From assembly GCF_021440345.1 (NCBI RefSeq), contig NZ_JAKCNS010000001.1, forward strand, positions 1-41,569: DNA of 41,569 nt, written 5' to 3'. This document shows positions 1 to 9,625 of this stretch, one piece after another; the stretch's first letter is position 1, and every line of letters starts with the position of its first letter. The translations under genes were made by a program, and so were the position numbers. The notes beneath the pieces were generated by a model. The model worked only from the letters and a program-made list of their open reading frames with translations, was not told where the DNA came from and did no database searches. Source of the DNA: Kluyvera intermedia (lineage in GTDB: Bacteria > Pseudomonadota > Gammaproteobacteria > Enterobacterales > Enterobacteriaceae).

Positions 1-44
1 ACTGGGTTCGCTAAAAGCGAATTCTGATTCTCCCGCCCCCTGAA

Positions 45-74
45 CTTCTCCCACTCCGGGAGAAGGTTTGTTTT
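45..74 (+). terminator. Hairpin resembling a terminator at the window edge
   Basis: Eight bases at 45-52 (CTTCTCCC) pair perfectly with 58-65 (GGGAGAAG) around a five-base loop, followed by a T-rich run to 74. It could end a plus-strand gene lying left of the window or be a single REP-like palindrome. The upstream gene is not visible, so the role is inferred. Confidence 0.4.
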
Positions 75-94
75 ACCCTCCCCCCTTACCCGCA

Positions 95-113
95 AAATTG
101 GCCCAACCAATTT
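95..113. promoter_or_regulatory. LldR operator O1 upstream of lldPRD
   Basis: A palindrome with arms AAATTGG and CCAATTT around CCCAA. It closely resembles the AATTGG...CCAATT operators known for LldR upstream of E. coli lldPRD. Its centre is about 126 bp from the second palindrome at 222-238, nearly the spacing of the E. coli pair, where LldR is thought to form a repression loop and to activate with L-lactate. By analogy the lldP transcription start should lie between the two, near 208, but I could not pick a convincing -10 or -35 there. Confidence 0.75.
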
Positions 114-221
114 AACAACCAAATCTCTATTGGTTCACAATTCCATCATCAAACATCACATTACCATTGCCAATAAATAACATTTGGTTAACCATTTGTT
201 GTCATTACCCCTACACAACCC

Positions 222-238
222 AATTGGCAGGGCCAATT
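222..238. promoter_or_regulatory. LldR operator O2 in the lldP leader
   Basis: A perfect AATTGG/CCAATT palindrome with a five-base centre, 73 bp before the lldP start codon. Together with the palindrome at 95-113 it forms the two-site arrangement expected for LldR. The function is assigned from the E. coli system and the presence of lldR downstream. Confidence 0.75.
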
Positions 239-311
239 TTACACAAACTGTGACGCAGAGATGAGCTGAGACTCACCGCGAATCGGCGCGTAAGGCCCCC
301 TGGAGACCTGC

Positions 312-1967
312 ATGAGCCTCTGGCAACAAAACTACGATCCGGCCGGCAATATCTGGCTATCGAGCCTGATCGCATCGCTCCCGATCCTGTTTTTCTTCTT
401 CGCACTGATTAAACTCAAGCTGAAAGGTTACGTTGCCGCCAGCTGGACGGTAGGCATCGCCCTCGCCGTCGCCCTGCTGTTCTACAAAATGCCGGTCGAC
501 CGCGCGCTGGCCTCGGTGGTTTACGGCTTCTTCTACGGCCTGTGGCCCATCGCCTGGATTATTATCGCCGCCGTCTTCGTCTACAAAATTTCGGTGAAGA
601 CCGGGCAGTTCGACATTATTCGCTCGTCGATTCTCTCCATTACCCCCGACCAGCGCCTGCAGATGCTGATCGTCGGTTTCTCCTTCGGTGCCTTCCTCGA
701 AGGGGCAGCCGGGTTCGGCGCGCCGGTGGCGATTACCGCGGCACTGCTGGTTGGCCTCGGCTTTAATCCGCTGTACGCGGCGGGGCTGTGTCTGATCGTC
801 AATACCGCACCGGTTGCCTTTGGCGCGATGGGGATTCCAATTCTGGTTGCCGGCCAGGTGACCGGGCTGGATAGCTTTGAAATCGGTCAGATGGTCGGCC
901 GTCAGCTGCCGTTCCTGACCATTATCGTCCTGTTCTGGATCATGGCGATTATGGATGGCTGGCGCGGCATCAAAGAGACCTGGCCTGCAGTGATGGTAGC
1001 CGGCGGTTCGTTTGCTATCGCGCAGTATCTCAGCTCCAACTTCCTCGGCCCTGAGCTGCCGGACATTATCTCATCGCTGGTTTCGCTGGTCTGTCTGACG
1101 CTGTTCCTCAAACGCTGGCAGCCGGTGCGTATTTTCCGCTTTGGCGATATGGGTGCATCGCAGGTCGATATGGACCTCTCGCGCACCCGCTACAACGCCG
1201 GGCAGATTATTCGCGCCTGGTCGCCGTTCCTGTTCCTGACCGCCACCGTAACCCTGTGGAGCGTGCCGCCGTTTAAAGCGCTGTTCGCCCCGGGTGGCGC
1301 ATTGTATGAGCTGGTGATTAATATTCCGGTTCCGTACCTCGACAAGCTTGTCGCACGCATGCCGCCGGTGGTCAATCAAGCCACTGCCTACGCTGCGGTC
1401 TATAAGTTCGACTGGCTTTCCGCCACCGGCACCGCAATCCTGTTTGCCGCGCTGCTGTCTATCGTCTGGCTGCGCATGAAGCCAAAAGATGCCATCAACA
1501 CCTTCGGTTCCACGCTCAAAGAGCTGGCGCTGCCGATTTACTCCATCGGGATGGTCCTGGCATTTGCCTTTATCTCTAACTACTCGGGTCTGTCTTCAAC
1601 GCTGGCACTGGCGCTGGCGCATACCGGCCACGCGTTCACCTTCTTCTCGCCGTTCCTTGGCTGGCTTGGGGTGTTCCTGACCGGTTCAGATACCTCCTCC
1701 AACGCCTTGTTCGCCGCGCTGCAGGCCACTGCCGCACAGCAAATTGGCGTCTCGGACGTGCTGCTGGTTGCCGCCAACACCACCGGTGGCGTGACCGGGA
1801 AAATGATTTCGCCACAGTCCATCGCGATTGCTTGTGCAGCGGTAGGTCTGGTGGGTAAAGAGTCCGACCTGTTCCGCTTCACCGTGAAGCACAGCCTGAT
1901 ATTCACCTGCATGGTGGGCGTGATCACCACGCTGCAGGCTTACGTCTTAACGTGGATGATCCCGTGA
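312..1967 (+). CDS. lldP: L-lactate permease LldP
   Basis: Inner-membrane proton symporter that imports L-lactate (and glycolate and D-lactate in E. coli). The 551-residue length equals that of E. coli LldP and the whole sequence reads as its orthologue, starting [15 protein letters not shown]. It is almost entirely hydrophobic, with a dozen or more membrane segments and the glycine/alanine-rich stretch [12 protein letters not shown] near residues 130-145 typical of the lactate permease family. The ATG at 312 follows GGAG at 302-305. It is the first gene of lldPRD, and its stop overlaps the lldR start. Control is expected through the two LldR palindromes upstream. Confidence 0.97.
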   Translation: MSLWQQNYDPAGNIWLSSLIASLPILFFFFALIKLKLKGYVAASWTVGIALAVALLFYKMPVDRALASVVYGFFYGLWPIAWIIIAAVFVYKISVKTGQFDIIRSSILSITPDQRLQMLIVGFSFGAFLEGAAGFGAPVAITAALLVGLGFNPLYAAGLCLIVNTAPVAFGAMGIPILVAGQVTGLDSFEIGQMVGRQLPFLTIIVLFWIMAIMDGWRGIKETWPAVMVAGGSFAIAQYLSSNFLGPELPDIISSLVSLVCLTLFLKRWQPVRIFRFGDMGASQVDMDLSRTRYNAGQIIRAWSPFLFLTATVTLWSVPPFKALFAPGGALYELVINIPVPYLDKLVARMPPVVNQATAYAAVYKFDWLSATGTAILFAALLSIVWLRMKPKDAINTFGSTLKELALPIYSIGMVLAFAFISNYSGLSSTLALALAHTGHAFTFFSPFLGWLGVFLTGSDTSSNALFAALQATAAQQIGVSDVLLVAANTTGGVTGKMISPQSIAIACAAVGLVGKESDLFRFTVKHSLIFTCMVGVITTLQAYVLTWMIP

Positions 1968-2740
1968 TAACACTGCCCAAACGTCTGTCAGACGATGTCG
2001 CCTGCCGCGTGCGGGCGCTGATTGAAGAACAACAGCTGGAAGCGGGCATGCGTTTGCCCGCAGAAAGAAAGCTGGCAAGCAAGCTCGGCGTCTCGCGCAA
2101 TTCACTGCGCGAAGCGCTGGCGAAACTGGTAAGCGAAGGATTGTTGCTGAGCCGTCGCGGCGGCGGCACCTTCGTGCGCTGGCAGCATGAAGGCTGGTCT
2201 GAACAGAATATTGTGCAACCGCTGAAAACCTTGCTGGCTGACGATCCCGACTACAGCTTCGACATTCTTGAAGCCCGTCATGCTATCGAAGCCAGCACCG
2301 CGTGGTACGCCGCAATGCGAGCGACCGACGCGGATAAAGAAAAAATCCGCCTCTGCTTTGAAGCCACCCAGAGTGATGACCCCGACCTCGCCTCACAGGC
2401 CGACGTGCGGTTTCATCTGGCGATTGCCGAGGCGTCCCACAACGTGGTGCTGCTGCAAACCATGCGCGGCTTTTTCGACCTGCTGCAATCCTCGGTGATC
2501 CAAAGCCGCGAGCGGATGTATCTGGTGCCGCCGGTCTTTGCGAAGCTCACCGAACAGCATCTGGCGGTGCTGAATGCGATTACCGCCGGTGACGCCGAAG
2601 GAGCCCGTCAGGCCATGATGGCGCACCTTGGGTTTGTCCACACCACGATTAAACGTTTTGATGAAGACCTGGCCCGCCAGGCGCGGATCACCCGCTTGCC
2701 CGACGACCACACTGATATTTCCAGGGAGAAAAAAGCATGA
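1964..2740 (+). CDS. lldR: L-lactate-responsive GntR-family regulator LldR
   Basis: FadR-subfamily GntR transcription factor of 258 residues controlling lldPRD in response to L-lactate. The N-terminal winged helix is seen at about residues 27-70 ([20 protein letters not shown], then the RRGGGTFV wing). The C-terminal helical ligand domain carries the [11 protein letters not shown] and [14 protein letters not shown] motifs of FCD proteins. I chose GTG at 1964, not the in-frame ATG at 1952, because it gives the E. coli length and N terminus and makes a four-base GTGA overlap with the lldP stop, implying translational coupling. The 3' end overlaps lldD in the same way. Confidence 0.93.
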   Translation: MITLPKRLSDDVACRVRALIEEQQLEAGMRLPAERKLASKLGVSRNSLREALAKLVSEGLLLSRRGGGTFVRWQHEGWSEQNIVQPLKTLLADDPDYSFDILEARHAIEASTAWYAAMRATDADKEKIRLCFEATQSDDPDLASQADVRFHLAIAEASHNVVLLQTMRGFFDLLQSSVIQSRERMYLVPPVFAKLTEQHLAVLNAITAGDAEGARQAMMAHLGFVHTTIKRFDEDLARQARITRLPDDHTDISREKKA

Positions 2741-3921
2741 TTATTTCCGCCGCGAGTGACTACCGCGCCGCCGCCCAGCGCATTCTGCCGCCGTTCTTGT
2801 TCCACTACATCGACGGAGGTGCCTATGCAGAACACACTCTGCGTCGCAACGTGGAAGATCTGTCGGACGTGGCGCTGCGCCAGCGGGTGCTGAAAAATAT
2901 GTCTGACCTGAGCCTGGAAACCACGCTGTTTAAAGAGCAGCTCTCCATGCCGGTGGCGCTGGCCCCTGTCGGCCTGTGCGGCATGTACGCCCGCCGTGGC
3001 GAGGTTCAGGCAGCCGCCGCAGCGGATGCCAAAGGCATTCCATTCACGCTCTCTACCGTATCGGTGTGTCCGATTGAAGAAGTGGCGCCCACCATCAAAC
3101 GCCCAATGTGGTTCCAGCTGTACGTGCTGCGCGACCGTGGTTTTATGCGTAACGCGCTGGAACGCGCCAAAGCGGCCGGTTGTTCCACGCTGGTGTTTAC
3201 CGTCGATATGCCAACGCCGGGCGCACGCTACCGCGATGCCCATTCCGGGATGAGCGGCCCGAACGCCGCGATGCGTCGCTACTGGCAGGCGGCAACTCAC
3301 CCGCAGTGGGCGTGGGATGTGGGCCTGAACGGTCGTCCGCACGATTTAGGTAATATCTCCGCCTATCTGGGCAAGCCAACCGGGCTGGAAGATTACATCG
3401 GCTGGCTGGCAAATAACTTCGATCCGTCAATCTCCTGGAAAGACCTCGAATGGATCCGCGAATTCTGGGACGGTCCAATGGTGATCAAAGGGATCCTCGA
3501 TCCACAAGATGCCCGCGACGCGGTGCGCTTTGGCGCAGATGGTATCGTCGTTTCCAACCACGGCGGCCGCCAGCTTGACGGCGTACTCTCTTCCGCACGC
3601 GCCCTGCCGGCAATTGCTGATGCGGTGAAAGGCGATATTACTATTCTCGCCGACAGCGGGATCCGCAACGGGCTCGACGTGGTGCGCATGATTGCGCTGG
3701 GTGCCGATAGCGTGCTGTTGGGCCGCGCGTATCTGTATGCGCTGGCCACGCACGGCCAGGCCGGGGTGGCTAATCTGCTGAATCTGGTTGAGAAAGAGAT
3801 GAAGGTCGCCATGACGCTGACCGGTGCGAAATCCATTAAAGAGATTAGCCGCGATTCACTGGTGCAGAGCGCCGAGGTGACGCAGATGTTCCAGGCCATT
3901 AAGCAGGGTAGCGCAGCGTAA
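2737..3921 (+). CDS. lldD: Quinone-linked L-lactate dehydrogenase LldD
   Basis: FMN-dependent membrane-associated enzyme oxidising L-lactate to pyruvate and feeding electrons to the quinone pool. It is a 394-residue alpha-hydroxy-acid oxidase TIM barrel. Visible motifs are [10 protein letters not shown] in the middle loop, and [13 protein letters not shown], containing the catalytic histidine and substrate arginine. The [19 protein letters not shown] stretch binds FMN. The ATG overlaps the lldR stop (ATGA). The last ~20 residues ([18 protein letters not shown]) differ from the E. coli tail as I recall it, but lie outside the active site. It completes the lactate-use operon. Confidence 0.96.
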   Translation: MIISAASDYRAAAQRILPPFLFHYIDGGAYAEHTLRRNVEDLSDVALRQRVLKNMSDLSLETTLFKEQLSMPVALAPVGLCGMYARRGEVQAAAAADAKGIPFTLSTVSVCPIEEVAPTIKRPMWFQLYVLRDRGFMRNALERAKAAGCSTLVFTVDMPTPGARYRDAHSGMSGPNAAMRRYWQAATHPQWAWDVGLNGRPHDLGNISAYLGKPTGLEDYIGWLANNFDPSISWKDLEWIREFWDGPMVIKGILDPQDARDAVRFGADGIVVSNHGGRQLDGVLSSARALPAIADAVKGDITILADSGIRNGLDVVRMIALGADSVLLGRAYLYALATHGQAGVANLLNLVEKEMKVAMTLTGAKSIKEISRDSLVQSAEVTQMFQAIKQGSAA

Positions 3922-3936
3922 GTTTGTGCGTTTTTT

Positions 3937-4051
3937 CCCCCTCACCCTAACCCTCTCCCCCGCAGGGGCGAGGGGATCGTTTTGCATCGTTTGAATGTTC
4001 ACAGACCTGCTCTGCGTCCTCTCCCTTTTCGGGTGAGGGCCGGGGTGAGGG
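3937..4051. repeat. REPIN-like pair of inverted GC-rich palindromic modules
   Basis: Module 1 (3937-3976) reads CCCTCACCCTAACCCTCTCC then a short loop and GGGGCGAGGG. Module 2 (4018-4051) begins CCTCTCCC and ends CGGGGTGAGGG. The reverse complement of module 2 resembles module 1, so the two lie head to head about 40 bp apart, the layout of REP doublets or REPINs. It fills most of the lldD-trmL gap and may act as a structured end to the lldPRD transcript. The family name and copy number cannot be set from this window. Confidence 0.6.
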
Positions 4052-4064
4052 TTTCGCCAAATTC

Positions 4065-4073
4065 TGCTATCCT
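4065..4073 (+). promoter_or_regulatory. Extended -10 promoter candidate for trmL
   Basis: TGCTATCCT fits an extended -10 (TGN then a TATAAT-like hexamer, four of six matches). It lies 25 bp before the trmL ATG and just downstream of the repeat. No good -35 is visible. This is a prediction only. Confidence 0.35.
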
Positions 4074-4097
4074 GCCCGCGCAATCCAAGGGGGCAGT

Positions 4098-4571
4098 ATG
4101 CTTAACATCGTTTTATTCGAACCTGAAATCCCGCCGAATACCGGGAACATCATCCGTCTGTGCGCTAATACCGGCTTTAATCTGCATATTATCGAACCCA
4201 TGGGCTTTGCCTGGGATGATAAGCGCTTGCGCCGCGCGGGGCTGGATTACCATGAATTTACCGCCGTCCAGCGCCACGCTGATTACGCCGCATTCGTGGA
4301 AAGCGCAAAACCACAGCGTTTATTTGCCCTGACGACTAAAGGTACACCGGCGCATAGTGCGGTGAGCTATCAGGACGGTGATTTTTTGCTGTTTGGCCCG
4401 GAAACCCGTGGGCTGCCAGCGACCATTCTGGACGCGCTGCCGCCTGAGCAAAAAATTCGTATTCCGATGATGCCGGACAGCCGCAGTATGAACCTGTCAA
4501 ACGCGGTATCGGTGGTGGTGTACGAGGCATGGCGCCAGCTGGGATATCCCGGCGCAATCTTGCGTAGTTGA
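4098..4571 (+). CDS. trmL: tRNA (cytidine/uridine-2'-O-)-methyltransferase TrmL
   Basis: SPOUT-superfamily enzyme that 2'-O-methylates the wobble base (position 34) of tRNA-Leu isoacceptors, using S-adenosylmethionine. It has 157 residues, the E. coli TrmL (YibK) length. The N terminus [18 protein letters not shown] and the trefoil-knot motifs [11 protein letters not shown] and [19 protein letters not shown] are plain. A strong ribosome site, AAGGGGG, precedes the ATG. It stands alone on the plus strand between the lactate operon and the convergent cysE. Confidence 0.95.
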   Translation: MLNIVLFEPEIPPNTGNIIRLCANTGFNLHIIEPMGFAWDDKRLRRAGLDYHEFTAVQRHADYAAFVESAKPQRLFALTTKGTPAHSAVSYQDGDFLLFGPETRGLPATILDALPPEQKIRIPMMPDSRSMNLSNAVSVVVYEAWRQLGYPGAILRS

Positions 4572-4581
4572 TACATGATGG

Positions 4582-4612
4582 GCCGGATGGCACCCTAAGG
4601 TTACCTTCCGGC
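4582..4612. repeat. REP-like palindromic unit between trmL and cysE
   Basis: GCCGGA at 4582-4587 pairs with TCCGGC at 4607-4612, with partial pairing inside. The start GCCGGATGGC and the end TTCCGGC resemble enterobacterial REP (palindromic unit) sequences. It sits between two convergent stop codons, the usual REP position, and may help protect or end both transcripts. Confidence 0.5.
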
Positions 4613-4627
4613 TAGAACATTCACGGA

Positions 4628-5449
4628 TTAAATCCCGTCGCCGTACTCAAATCCGTGGTTAATACCATTGAAGTGCTGGTCCATATCCATCGCCGGTTTG
4701 TCCGACTCCGGCTTGCCGACGATGCGCGCCGGAACCCCTGCCGCCGTAGTATGCGGTGGCACGGGCTGCAGAACCACAGAACCGGCACCGATTTTCGCAC
4801 CGCGCCCCACTTCGATATTGCCGAGGATTTTCGCCCCGGCGCCAATCATCACGCCTTCACGAATTTTCGGGTGACGGTCGCCGCTGGTTTTGCCGGTACC
4901 GCCGAGGGTCACGGACTGCAGAATCGACACGTCGTCTTCAATCACCGCCGTTTCACCCACCACGATGCCGGTCGCGTGGTCGAGCATGATGCCGCGGCCG
5001 ATTTTCGCCGCCGGGTGGATATCCACCTGGAAAGAGACCGACACCTGGTTTTGCAGGAAAATCGCCAGCGCGCGACGCCCCTGTCCCCATAGCCAATGGC
5101 CGATACGATAAGCCTGTAGCGCGTGGAAACCTTTCAGATACAGCAGCGGGGTGGAATATTTATCGACCGCCGGGTCACGGGTACGCACAGCCTGAATATC
5201 ACAGGCTGCAGCGGCAATCATTTCCGGGTCAGCGGCGTAGGCTTCTTCGACGACTTCACGAATGGCGATGGCGGGCATAATGGAAGAGGCCAGCTTGTTA
5301 GCCAGCATGTAGCTTAATGCACTGCCCAGATTTTCATGCTTGAGTAGCGTCGCGTGATAGAAGCTGGCGAGCATAGGCTCGCAGTCCGCCAAGGCTCGGG
5401 CTTCGGCTTTAATATTGTTCCAGACAATTTCCAGTTCTTCACACGACAT
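4628..5449 (-). CDS. cysE: Serine O-acetyltransferase CysE
   Basis: Cytoplasmic enzyme making O-acetylserine from serine and acetyl-CoA, the first step of cysteine synthesis; feedback-inhibited by cysteine in E. coli. The 273 residues equal the E. coli protein. An N-terminal helical domain (MSCEELEIVWNNIKAEARAL...) is followed from about residue 140 by hexapeptide repeats of a left-handed beta helix: HPAAKIGRGIMLDHATGIVV, then VTLGGTGKTSGDRHPKI and IGAGAKILGNIEVGRGAKIG. The DH pair in MLDHATG is in the active site. It is the last gene of yibN-grxC-secB-gpsA-cysE, 78 bp after gpsA. Confidence 0.97.
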   Translation of the reverse strand: MSCEELEIVWNNIKAEARALADCEPMLASFYHATLLKHENLGSALSYMLANKLASSIMPAIAIREVVEEAYAADPEMIAAAACDIQAVRTRDPAVDKYSTPLLYLKGFHALQAYRIGHWLWGQGRRALAIFLQNQVSVSFQVDIHPAAKIGRGIMLDHATGIVVGETAVIEDDVSILQSVTLGGTGKTSGDRHPKIREGVMIGAGAKILGNIEVGRGAKIGAGSVVLQPVPPHTTAAGVPARIVGKPESDKPAMDMDQHFNGINHGFEYGDGI

Positions 5450-5527
5450 TGCATACTCCAGACGTATTGGAACGATCGGCCAGTCTACGCTCGCCGGATC
5501 GTTGCGATGACAAAGGTTTCCTGCGTT

Positions 5528-6547
5528 TTAGTTGCCGCTATGCTCATCCTTGCGTGCACGACCTAATAAGGTCAATGCTGCCTCGCGCGCACTTTTTCCG
5601 CAATATAATACCTGATAAATTTCCTCGGTTATTGGCATTTCGACACCTACGCGGTGCGCCAACTCGCGAACTTCTTTGGTATTACGATAACCTTCGACCA
5701 CCTGGCCAATTTTGTCCTGCGCTTCCTGCACCTGCGCACCCTGTCCCAGCGCCATGCCGAAACGACGGTTACGCGACTGATTGTCGGTACAGGTCAACAC
5801 TAAATCACCCAGCCCTGCCATGCCCATAAAGGTCACCGGATCGGCCCCCAGCGCCACGCCAAGACGCGACATTTCGGTCAAACCGCGGGTGATCAATGCC
5901 GTACGGGCGTTCGCGCCAAAGCCGATGCCGTCGGAAATACCGGCGCCAATCGCAATCACGTTTTTCACCGCACCGCCCAGCTGGACGCCGATGAAGTCCG
6001 GATTGCTGTATACGCGGAAGCTCTTGCCGCAGTGCAGCAGTTGCTGCAAATCGTCAGCAAAGACCGGGTCGGTCGCCGCCAGCGAGATAGCCGTCGGTAA
6101 ACCCGCCGCCAGCTCTTTGGCAAACGTTGGGCCTGAAATCACCGCCAGCGGGATATCATCGCCCAGCGCTTCGCGCGCGACTTCCTGCAGCAGGCGGCCG
6201 GTTTCAGCCTCCAGCCCTTTTGTCGCCCACACCACCCGTGCGTCAGGACGCAGCAGCGGCTTCATCTGGCGAAGTACATCACCAAATACGTGGCTTGGCA
6301 CCACAACCAGAATATCGCGGCTGGCGGCCAGTGCGGTCGCGAGGTCGCTTTCCAGGTGCAGCGTGTCAGGGAACGGAACGTCAGGAAGGAATGCCGCGTT
6401 GCAGCGATCGTGCTGGAGCGTCGCGACATGTTTAGGATCATGGCCCCAGAGTACAACCGGGTGGCCATTTCTTGCCACGGTGATGGCAAGAGCGGTGCCG
6501 TAAGAGCCGGCACCGATCACAGTCATTGAAGCATTAAGTGCGTTCAT
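5528..6547 (-). CDS. gpsA: sn-Glycerol-3-phosphate dehydrogenase (NAD(P)+) GpsA
   Basis: Reduces dihydroxyacetone phosphate to sn-glycerol 3-phosphate, the backbone for phospholipid synthesis. The 339-residue protein has an N-terminal Rossmann motif [13 protein letters not shown], the conserved [14 protein letters not shown] region and the catalytic lysine in [17 protein letters not shown]. The ATG overlaps the secB stop by one base (TGATG), so translation is probably coupled to secB. Confidence 0.97.
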   Translation of the reverse strand: MNALNASMTVIGAGSYGTALAITVARNGHPVVLWGHDPKHVATLQHDRCNAAFLPDVPFPDTLHLESDLATALAASRDILVVVPSHVFGDVLRQMKPLLRPDARVVWATKGLEAETGRLLQEVAREALGDDIPLAVISGPTFAKELAAGLPTAISLAATDPVFADDLQQLLHCGKSFRVYSNPDFIGVQLGGAVKNVIAIGAGISDGIGFGANARTALITRGLTEMSRLGVALGADPVTFMGMAGLGDLVLTCTDNQSRNRRFGMALGQGAQVQEAQDKIGQVVEGYRNTKEVRELAHRVGVEMPITEEIYQVLYCGKSAREAALTLLGRARKDEHSGN

Positions 6548-7014
6548 CAGGCATCCTGATGTTGTTCTGCACCTTCGCCAGCCTGCTGCTGCAGATAGTT
6601 CATAAACAGCGCATCAAAGTTTACCGGCGCAAGGTTCAGCTGTGGGAAGGTCCCACGGGAAACCAGGCTGGTGATGCATTCACGCGCATACGGGAACAGG
6701 ATGTTCGGGCAGTATGCACCCAGGCAATGGGCCATCTGAGTCCCTTCGATACCTTCAATGGAGAAGATACCCGCCTGCTGAGTTTCGCACAGGAACGCAG
6801 TTTCTTCGCCCAGAGTCGCCGTTACGGTGACACGCAGCACCACTTCATACACGCCTTCAGCCAGCTGGTTGGATGCGGTATCAAGATCAAGTTTAACCTC
6901 TGGTTGCCAATCTTTCTGGAAAACCTGAGGTGCATTTGGCGCTTCGAAAGAAACGTCTTTGGTGTAGATGCGTTGGATCTGGAAAGCCATTTCTGCGTTG
7001 TTTTGTTCTGACAT
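6547..7014 (-). CDS. secB: Protein-export chaperone SecB
   Basis: Tetrameric cytosolic chaperone that holds precursor proteins unfolded and delivers them to SecA. It is 155 residues long from the MSEQNNAEM start. An upstream in-frame extension to 7062 is unlikely because family members begin at this methionine. Seen are [19 protein letters not shown], which begins the peptide-binding groove region, and [20 protein letters not shown], a conserved C-terminal half motif. The gene is flanked by grxC upstream and gpsA downstream as in E. coli. Confidence 0.97.
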   Translation of the reverse strand: MSEQNNAEMAFQIQRIYTKDVSFEAPNAPQVFQKDWQPEVKLDLDTASNQLAEGVYEVVLRVTVTATLGEETAFLCETQQAGIFSIEGIEGTQMAHCLGAYCPNILFPYARECITSLVSRGTFPQLNLAPVNFDALFMNYLQQQAGEGAEQHQDA

Positions 7015-7097
7015 GTGTAAAAACCCTTTCGTGTTGTCCTTAAAATAGGCGGTATGCCTCACGCCCGCAAAGGGCAGGCGCGAGCGCTTCTAAAGCA

Positions 7098-7349
7098 TTA
7101 GCTCAGCAGCGGATCGAGTCCACCACGAGCATCAAGCGCATACAAGTCGTCACAGCCGCCAATGTGCTGTGCATCAATAAAAATCTGCGGAACCGTAGTA
7201 CGGCCACTGCGCTGAATCATCTCTTCGCGCTTTTCTGCATTACCGTCGATAGGCAGTTCTTCAAAAGAAACGCCTTTCTCAGACAGCAGCGCTTTTGCAC
7301 GGTGGCAATAAGGGCATGTCGCTTTGGTATAGATTTCAATCTTCGCCAT
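7098..7349 (-). CDS. grxC: Glutaredoxin 3
   Basis: Small thiol-disulfide oxidoreductase (83 residues) reduced by glutathione, serving ribonucleotide reductase and protein disulfides. The dithiol active site CPYC is at residues 11-14, the cis-proline region TVPQIFID follows, and the glutathione-binding GGCDDLYALD is near the C terminus. The start MAKIEIYTK at 7349 has GGAGAG seven bases upstream and gives the family length, so the longer in-frame extension to 7373 is rejected. Confidence 0.96.
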   Translation of the reverse strand: MAKIEIYTKATCPYCHRAKALLSEKGVSFEELPIDGNAEKREEMIQRSGRTTVPQIFIDAQHIGGCDDLYALDARGGLDPLLS

Positions 7350-7387
7350 TACAGCTCTCCTGACGTTACCCAATAAGTGAGCAGGTC

Positions 7388-7819
7388 TTACTTACCGCGA
7401 ACCAAAGGCAGGTTTTCACCGCTCCAGCCTGCGATACCTTCTTTCAGTACGAAGACTTTCTCAAAGCCCGCTTTCAACAGCAAGGTGGCGGACTCGGTTG
7501 CCTGCATACCGGAACCATCGGTCACAATAACCGGCTTATCTTTATGCTTTTCCAGCTCGCCGACGTTGTTGGCTTTGATTTCAGTTGGCAGCAGGTTCAG
7601 GGAACCGGCGATATGCCCTTTACGGAAATCATCACGCTGGCGCAGGTCAACGACTACCGCGTCTTCTTTGTTAATCAAACGCGTCGCTTCGCCGCGATTG
7701 ATGACTTTAACTTTGGACATCAGCCCTTTAAAGGTAGTGAACAGCACGGCCGCCAGCAGCGCGATCCACGCGATGCTCAGGACAGGGTGACGACCAACAA
7801 ATTGCATAATCTCTTGCAT
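7388..7819 (-). CDS. yibN: Membrane-anchored rhodanese-like protein YibN without catalytic cysteine
   Basis: A 143-residue protein with one N-terminal membrane helix (about residues 11-31, [18 protein letters not shown]) and a cytoplasmic rhodanese domain ([20 protein letters not shown]...). The loop where active rhodaneses carry cysteine reads [12 protein letters not shown]: the catalytic position is aspartate. The protein contains no cysteine at all, so sulfurtransferase activity is very unlikely. E. coli YibN is reported to associate with the YidC insertase, which would fit its place beside secB. The start at 7819 gives the E. coli N terminus [12 protein letters not shown]. It is first in the yibN-grxC-secB-gpsA-cysE operon. 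Confidence 0.93.
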   Translation of the reverse strand: MQEIMQFVGRHPVLSIAWIALLAAVLFTTFKGLMSKVKVINRGEATRLINKEDAVVVDLRQRDDFRKGHIAGSLNLLPTEIKANNVGELEKHKDKPVIVTDGSGMQATESATLLLKAGFEKVFVLKEGIAGWSGENLPLVRGK

Positions 7820-7865
7820 GGGGGGTAACAGCTCCCGACGTGTAATGTTTAAAAACCAGGGAAGG

Positions 7866-7894
7866 AGTATACCTGCGGCGTGGCGCAAATACAG
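7866..7894 (-). promoter_or_regulatory. Candidate promoter for the yibN-grxC-secB-gpsA-cysE operon
   Basis: On the minus strand, TATACT (7871-7866) matches five of six -10 positions, about 47 bp before the yibN ATG. A poor -35, CTGTAT, sits 17 bp upstream. Predicted by eye. Confidence 0.4.
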
Positions 7895-8000
7895 CCAGCG
7901 CAGGTGATGTAATGCGTTTTCTGCGGAGCGCTACAGAAAAAAAGCGGGCAAATGTGCGCTTTTCACCCACCATCTCCCCGCTTTCTTTGATCTCTCGTTG

Positions 8001-8029
8001 TTATTTTATCGATTCAGCTGTAGTAAAAT
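8001..8029 (+). promoter_or_regulatory. Candidate promoter for gpmM-envC-yibQ
   Basis: TAAAAT at 8024-8029 is a good -10, and TTATTT 17 bp upstream is a weak -35. The expected start near 8036 would leave a leader of about 33 nt ending in the GAGG ribosome site before gpmM. Confidence 0.45.
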
Positions 8030-8068
8030 TACGCAAATTTTCTGTCTTTAGAGCATGAGGTTGTCGCA

Positions 8069-9616
8069 ATGTCGGTTTCTAAAAAACCTATGGTACTGGT
8101 GATCCTGGATGGCTACGGCTACCGCGAAGAGCAGCAGGATAACGCTATTTTCACTGCAAAAACTCCGGTTATGGATGCGCTGTGGGCAAAACGTCCGCAT
8201 ACCCTGATCCAGGCTTCTGGCCTGGAAGTGGGTCTGCCGGATGGTCAGATGGGTAACTCCGAAGTCGGTCACGTTAACCTGGGCGCGGGTCGTATCGTCT
8301 ACCAGGATCTGACCCGCCTCGATGTTGAAATTAAAGAACGTACTTTCTTCGCTAACCCAGTCCTGTCCGGTGCGGTCGATAAAGCCGTTGCCGCTGGCAA
8401 AGCCGTGCACATCATGGGCCTGCTGTCTGCCGGTGGCGTTCACAGCCACGAAGATCACATCATGGCGATGGTTGAGCTGGCCGCCGAACGCGGTGCAGAA
8501 AAAATCTACCTGCACGCCTTCCTTGATGGCCGTGACACCCCGCCGCGTAGCGCTAAAGGCTCCCTGCAGCAATTCGAAGAGAAATTTGCCGCACTGGGCA
8601 AAGGTCGCGTCGCGTCCATCATTGGTCGTTACTACGCAATGGACCGTGACAACCGTTGGGATCGCGTTGAACAAGCCTACAACCTGCTGGTTGAAGCAAA
8701 AGGCGAATTCCAGGCAGAAACCGCCGTTGCCGCACTTGAAGCCGCTTATGCGCGCGACGAGAACGACGAATTCGTGAAAGCGACCGTAATCCGCGCAGCC
8801 GGCCAGGCCGATGCTGCCATGGAAGACGGCGACGCGCTGATCTTCATGAACTTCCGTGCCGACCGTGCGCGTGAAATCACCCGTGCCTTCGTGAACGCAG
8901 ACTTCGACGGCTTCGCCCGTCGCAAAGAAGTGAAGCTGGGCGATTTCATCATGCTGACCGAATACGCCGCGGACATCAAAGCACCTTGCGCTTACCCACC
9001 AGCCTCACTGGAAAACACCTTTGGTGAGTGGATGGCCAAGCACGATAAAACCCAGCTGCGCATCTCTGAAACTGAGAAATACGCACACGTCACCTTCTTC
9101 TTCAACGGCGGCGTAGAAGACCCATTCAAAGGCGAAGATCGCATCCTGATCAACTCGCCGAAAGTGGCGACCTATGACCTGCAGCCGGAAATGAGCTCCG
9201 CTGAGCTGACCGAGAAGCTGGTTGCGGCCATCGAAAGCGGCAAGTACGACACCATTATCTGTAACTACCCGAACGGCGATATGGTTGGTCATACCGGCGT
9301 GATGGAAGCGGCAGTTAAAGCGGTTGAAGCCCTGGATCACTGCCTGAGTGAAGTGACCCAGGCAATCGAAAAAGTCGGCGGCCAGATGCTGGTAACTGCT
9401 GACCACGGCAACGCTGAGCAGATGCGTGACCCGGCTACCGGCCAGGCGCACACGGCGCACACCAGCCTGCCGGTTCCGCTGATCTACGTTGGCGACAAAA
9501 ACCTGAAAGCGGTAGAAGGTGGCAAGCTTTCCGATCTCGCGCCAACCATGCTGTCGCTGATGGGGATGGAAATCCCGCAACAGATGACTGGTAAGCCGCT
9601 GTTCATCGTGGAATAA
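8069..9616 (+). CDS. gpmM: 2,3-Bisphosphoglycerate-independent phosphoglycerate mutase GpmM
   Basis: Manganese-dependent glycolytic enzyme interconverting 3- and 2-phosphoglycerate through a phosphoserine. The 515 residues are one more than E. coli as I recall it. It has the alkaline-phosphatase-like metal site motifs VILDGYGYR and [13 protein letters not shown], then [10 protein letters not shown]. The nucleophilic serine lies in [17 protein letters not shown] near residue 64. The codon usage is that of a highly expressed gene (CTG, CCG, GAA, AAA). It starts the gpmM-envC-yibQ transcript. Confidence 0.97.
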   Translation: MSVSKKPMVLVILDGYGYREEQQDNAIFTAKTPVMDALWAKRPHTLIQASGLEVGLPDGQMGNSEVGHVNLGAGRIVYQDLTRLDVEIKERTFFANPVLSGAVDKAVAAGKAVHIMGLLSAGGVHSHEDHIMAMVELAAERGAEKIYLHAFLDGRDTPPRSAKGSLQQFEEKFAALGKGRVASIIGRYYAMDRDNRWDRVEQAYNLLVEAKGEFQAETAVAALEAAYARDENDEFVKATVIRAAGQADAAMEDGDALIFMNFRADRAREITRAFVNADFDGFARRKEVKLGDFIMLTEYAADIKAPCAYPPASLENTFGEWMAKHDKTQLRISETEKYAHVTFFFNGGVEDPFKGEDRILINSPKVATYDLQPEMSSAELTEKLVAAIESGKYDTIICNYPNGDMVGHTGVMEAAVKAVEALDHCLSEVTQAIEKVGGQMLVTADHGNAEQMRDPATGQAHTAHTSLPVPLIYVGDKNLKAVEGGKLSDLAPTMLSLMGMEIPQQMTGKPLFIVE

Positions 9617-9625
9617 TCCCTCCCC

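Noticed and set aside
2608-3342. Long open frame antisense to lldR/lldD (244 codons)
   Set aside because: It mirrors the codon bias of the conserved sense genes, has no recognisable domain or ribosome site, and would overlap fully conserved coding DNA.
5781-6503. Long open frame antisense to gpsA
   Set aside because: Composition is Ser/Ala/Pro/Thr-rich, as expected from the reverse reading of a GC-rich gene; no family resemblance.
7030-7097. REP or terminator between grxC and secB
   Set aside because: There is a GC-rich dyad near 7060-7085 (GCCCGCAAAGGGC), but the stem is short and imperfect and no T run follows.
8048-8674. Long open frame antisense to gpmM
   Set aside because: Shadow of a highly biased sense gene; no start signal or known domain.
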